DNA from: UBA5794 sp964196275
Lineage (GTDB): Bacteria > Actinomycetota > Acidimicrobiia > Spongiisociales > UBA5794
Direction: 5' to 3'
Assembly (NCBI GenBank): GCA_964196275.1
Contig: CAXMSN010000055.1
Span: 1-32,531, forward strand
Length of the DNA: 32,531 bases
Made by a program: the position numbers and the translations under genes. Positions within the stretch are counted from its first letter, which is position 1. Each line of letters starts with the position of its first letter. The notes under the pieces were generated by a model. The model made no database searches, was not told the origin of the DNA, and worked only from the letters and a program-made list of their open reading frames with translations. Positions 29,939 to 32,531 of this stretch are shown here, piece by piece.

Positions 29939-32089
29939 ATGGATCTCAAGAACCACCACTTCGAACTGACCGATGACGGCGTCGCCATCCTGTTGATGGA
30001 CAGGCACGACGAAGGGATGAACACCCTCGGTGAGGACTTCGTCCGTGAACTCGACACAGCTGTCGATCGGCTTGACCAGGATGACGTGAAGGCAGTTGTG
30101 ATCGGGTCTTCGAAACCGGACTTCCTCGCAGGCGCCGACATGCGGATGTTCGCCGAATTTGCCTCAACGGACGAAGCGGTCGACGCACTCACGGCGCTCC
30201 ATTCGATCTACGGACGGATCGAGGCTCTGCACATGACAGCGGGCAAGCCGGTCGTCGCAGCCATCAACGGCGCATGCCTTGGTGGAGGGCTCGAGTTGGC
30301 GTTGACAGCATCGATGCGCATAAGCACGGACAGCCCGCGGACACAGCTCGGTCAGCCAGAGGTTCAGAGCGGGGTCCTACCCGCCGCCGGGGGCACGCAG
30401 AGATTGCCGGCTTTGGTCGGTCTCCAGACCGGGCTCGAGATGATCGTCGGTGGCCGCCCAGTAAGGGCCCGCAAGGCGAGGAAGATCGGCCTCGTCGACG
30501 AGGTCGTGCCGGTCGAGGTGTTACTGGACGTCGCCACCAGGCGGGCAAAGGAAGCGATCGGTGCGAGCCCGAGGAAGGCCTCCTTCCTCTCGAAGCTGAA
30601 CCTTGGAAGTGCCCAGAAGCTCGCGCTCGAGAAGAACCCCGCAGGACGGAAGCTGCTCTTCAAGAAGGCAACGGAGCAGATGATGGCCCAGACGCACGGC
30701 CACTATCCAGCTCCTCGCCGGGCAATCGAGGCCGTTCAGATCGGTGTCGAACAGGGACGGGTAGCCGGATTCGCCGCGGAGATCAGGTTCTTCGCAGAGC
30801 TTGTTCAGACCCCGGAATCCAGGGCGCTGCTCTCGCTGTTCTTCGGCTCCCAGGAGCTGAAACGAGACTCGGGGATAGACACGGACACCCAACCTCACTC
30901 CGTCGACGACATCGCTGTCATCGGTGGAGGGCTCATGGGAGGCGGTGTGGCAGCGGTCTCGACGCTCAACGCAAATGCGTCGGTGAGAATCAAGGAAGTT
31001 GACAACGCTGGTGTCGGGCGGGGCCTCTCCTACGTGAACAGGGTCGTTTCGAAGCGAGCCAAACGTAGGCGGATGAGCGAGTTCCAGGTCGATCAGATCC
31101 TCAACAGGGTCACCGGCTCAACGACGTGGGACGGATTCGGACCCACCGATCTTGTGATCGAAGCCGTGTTCGAAGATCTCGACCTGAAGCGCTCGATCGT
31201 CAAGGATGTCGAGGCGAGTACAGGTCCAGAGACAGTATTCGCCTCGAACACATCATCGCTTCCGATCACAGCGATCGCCGAGGGCGCGAGCCGACCAAAG
31301 AACATCGTCGGCATGCACTACTTCTCGCCCGTGGAGAAGATGCCGCTGCTTGAGGTGATCACCACACCGAAGACAGCAGACTGGGTCACGGCAACGGCCG
31401 TTGCCGTAGGCAAGCGTCAAGGGAAGACCGTCATCGTCGTGAACGACGGTGTCGGCTTCTACACGACACGGGTTCTCGGCCCGTACACGAACGAGGCAGC
31501 CTTCTTGCTCGAAGATGGTGCATCGGTCGAGGACATCGACGGGGCAATGACGTCCTGGGGATTCCCGGTCGGTCCTCTACTTCTCGCTGATGAGGTTGGC
31601 ATCGATGTCGGCGCGCACATCGCCGTGATCCTGTCTGATGCGTTCGGCGCCAGGATGAACGGCCCTTCGCTGATGGCCGGGTTGATCGACGACGACCGCA
31701 AGGGTCGCAAGAACGGCAGAGGCTTCTACCGCTACGAGGACGGCGAGCGCAAGGGTGTCGACGAGACCGTCTACGACGCACTCGGACTCGGTGAGAGGAG
31801 GTCGGTTCCCCGCGAGGAGATACAGGATCGGTTGACGCTGGCCTTCATCAACGAGGCCGCGCTCTGTCTTGAGGAGGGAATCCTCCGCTCCGCACGTGAC
31901 GGAGATGTCGGTGCAGTGTTCGGACTCGGGTACCCACCGTTCAAAGGCGGCCCATTCTGGACCGTGGACCAGATGGGCGCAGACGTCGTCGTCAAGAAAC
32001 TCGAAGCGCTTGCAGAGTCCCACGGCGACCGTTTCGCACCGGCGCAGATCCTGAAGGACCATGCAGAAAGTGGCTCGGCCTTCCGTTAG
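29939..32089 (+). CDS. fadJ: Multifunctional enoyl-CoA hydratase/3-hydroxyacyl-CoA dehydrogenase
   Basis: A 716-residue beta-oxidation enzyme that hydrates trans-2-enoyl-CoA and oxidises the 3-hydroxy product with NAD. The crotonase half has Glu119 (GGGLELAL) and Glu141 (LGQPEVQSGVLPAAGG), matching the two catalytic glutamates of E. coli FadB at nearly the same positions. The dehydrogenase half has the NAD loop VIGGGLMGGG (327-336), IEAVFED, SNTSSLPI and His460 in GMHYFSPVEKMPLLEV. NDGVGFYTTR and the C-terminal repeat with AFINEAALCLEEGI and GLGYPPFKGGPF complete the family. It starts 2 bp after the thiolase stop. FadB and FadJ cannot be fully separated by eye. Confidence 0.94.
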   Translation: MDLKNHHFELTDDGVAILLMDRHDEGMNTLGEDFVRELDTAVDRLDQDDVKAVVIGSSKPDFLAGADMRMFAEFASTDEAVDALTALHSIYGRIEALHMTAGKPVVAAINGACLGGGLELALTASMRISTDSPRTQLGQPEVQSGVLPAAGGTQRLPALVGLQTGLEMIVGGRPVRARKARKIGLVDEVVPVEVLLDVATRRAKEAIGASPRKASFLSKLNLGSAQKLALEKNPAGRKLLFKKATEQMMAQTHGHYPAPRRAIEAVQIGVEQGRVAGFAAEIRFFAELVQTPESRALLSLFFGSQELKRDSGIDTDTQPHSVDDIAVIGGGLMGGGVAAVSTLNANASVRIKEVDNAGVGRGLSYVNRVVSKRAKRRRMSEFQVDQILNRVTGSTTWDGFGPTDLVIEAVFEDLDLKRSIVKDVEASTGPETVFASNTSSLPITAIAEGASRPKNIVGMHYFSPVEKMPLLEVITTPKTADWVTATAVAVGKRQGKTVIVVNDGVGFYTTRVLGPYTNEAAFLLEDGASVEDIDGAMTSWGFPVGPLLLADEVGIDVGAHIAVILSDAFGARMNGPSLMAGLIDDDRKGRKNGRGFYRYEDGERKGVDETVYDALGLGERRSVPREEIQDRLTLAFINEAALCLEEGILRSARDGDVGAVFGLGYPPFKGGPFWTVDQMGADVVVKKLEALAESHGDRFAPAQILKDHAESGSAFR

Positions 32090-32213
32090 AACGCGACCCG
32101 CCATCGCCGACACGCACCATGGAACGTCATCGTCGCCGCTCCTTGCTAGCGTGCACTCTCACGGTTTCCGATTGCGGATCCCGATCATGAATCCCGATGG
32201 AGGTTGATTCTCA

Positions 32214-32531
32214 ATGACCAGCGAAGGCGGCACATCAGGCGGAATCAGCGTTTGGGTTTGGGTGGCTATCGGAGGAGCGGTCATCTTGGCGATAGTCCTC
32301 GCCATCGTTCTGTCGAGCAGCGGAGACGACGAGGAGTCGGCAGCCACGACCTCGACGACTCAGGCCACGACCACGACAGCGGCAGAGACAACCACGACCG
32401 CAGCAGAGACGACCACCACGACAGAAGAGACCACAACGACGACCGAGGCCGTGACGACCACGACCATCGCAGCGTTCCTGGTCCCCGAGACCACGATCAT
32501 TGGTGTGCTCGCACCGTACAGCGCGGCGTCA
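32214..32531 (+). CDS. Membrane protein with Thr-rich linker, cut by the window edge
   Basis: At least 106 residues, open at the window end. After ten polar residues a membrane helix runs at about residues 12-33 (VWVWVAIGGAVILAIVLAIVL), then an acidic SSSGDDEE, then about 45 residues made almost only of Thr, Ala and Glu, and then FLVPETTIIGVLAPYSAAS at the start of an outer domain. ATG 32214 has GGAGGT 9 nt upstream. It is probably an anchored surface or periplasm-facing protein whose domain lies beyond the window, so no function can be given. The 124 bp behind FadJ show a possible TAGCGT box at 32147-32152 and nothing else. Confidence 0.75.
   Translation, partial: MTSEGGTSGGISVWVWVAIGGAVILAIVLAIVLSSSGDDEESAATTSTTQATTTTAAETTTTAAETTTTTEETTTTTEAVTTTTIAAFLVPETTIIGVLAPYSAAS

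Overview
The window looks like chromosome from a high-GC Actinomycetota, most likely class Acidimicrobiia. This is inference from style, not from a marker gene. The signs are dense short-gapped genes, a mycothiol-dependent isomerase-family protein, long Thr-rich linkers behind signal or membrane segments (CapA-like protein, and the protein at the right edge), class III cyclases, and many starts that sit 6-7 nt after a TANNNT box, which is the pattern of leaderless actinobacterial mRNAs. No rRNA, tRNA, CRISPR array, integrase or transposase gene was seen.

Left part (1-8.6 kb): a small membrane protein, a 600-residue acyl-CoA dehydrogenase divergent from a TetR regulator, an EamA transporter, a 4-TM protein, a DUF2461 protein, a GNAT acetyltransferase, a class II glutamine amidotransferase, an alpha/beta hydrolase and a MDMPI/DinB-like protein. 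Middle (8.7-15.8 kb): a CapA-type lipoprotein, a stand-alone ParA coupled to a zinc-ribbon protein, a FlK-like thioesterase, a GGCT-like protein, a membrane-anchored Asp-box repeat protein, a crotonase-fold protein coupled to an ABHD18-like hydrolase, and an HdeD-like protein. 16.1-23.1 kb: the two enzymatic halves of bacterial end joining, a LigD-type polymerase and an ATP-dependent DNA ligase, as separate genes on opposite strands, around a quinone oxidoreductase, an MFS transporter and a membrane acyltransferase, followed by an amidohydrolase.

Right part (23.3-32.5 kb): a group 1/2 sigma-70 factor with a strong terminator, a CoA-binding protein, two gene relics (a class III cyclase with an internal in-frame deletion, and a frameshifted hotdog thioesterase), an ECF sigma factor translationally coupled to a membrane protein that is probably its anti-sigma, a membrane cyclase with a YheO-type PAS domain, a small ABM-like protein, a thiolase/FadJ beta-oxidation operon, and the start of a Thr-rich membrane protein.

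Three things tie the region together. (1) The same palindrome, TTGAG-N6-CTCAA, lies in the acyl-CoA dehydrogenase/TetR divergent promoter (two copies) and 26 kb away at the thiolase/FadJ promoter, which predicts a TetR-controlled fatty-acid-oxidation regulon. (2) A dispersed repeat of about 80 bp occurs three times between genes, and one copy is split at its dyad centre by about 165 bp. (3) Leaderless-type starts occur at thirteen genes. The PAS_6-cyclase fusion is the best candidate for an undescribed signalling protein.
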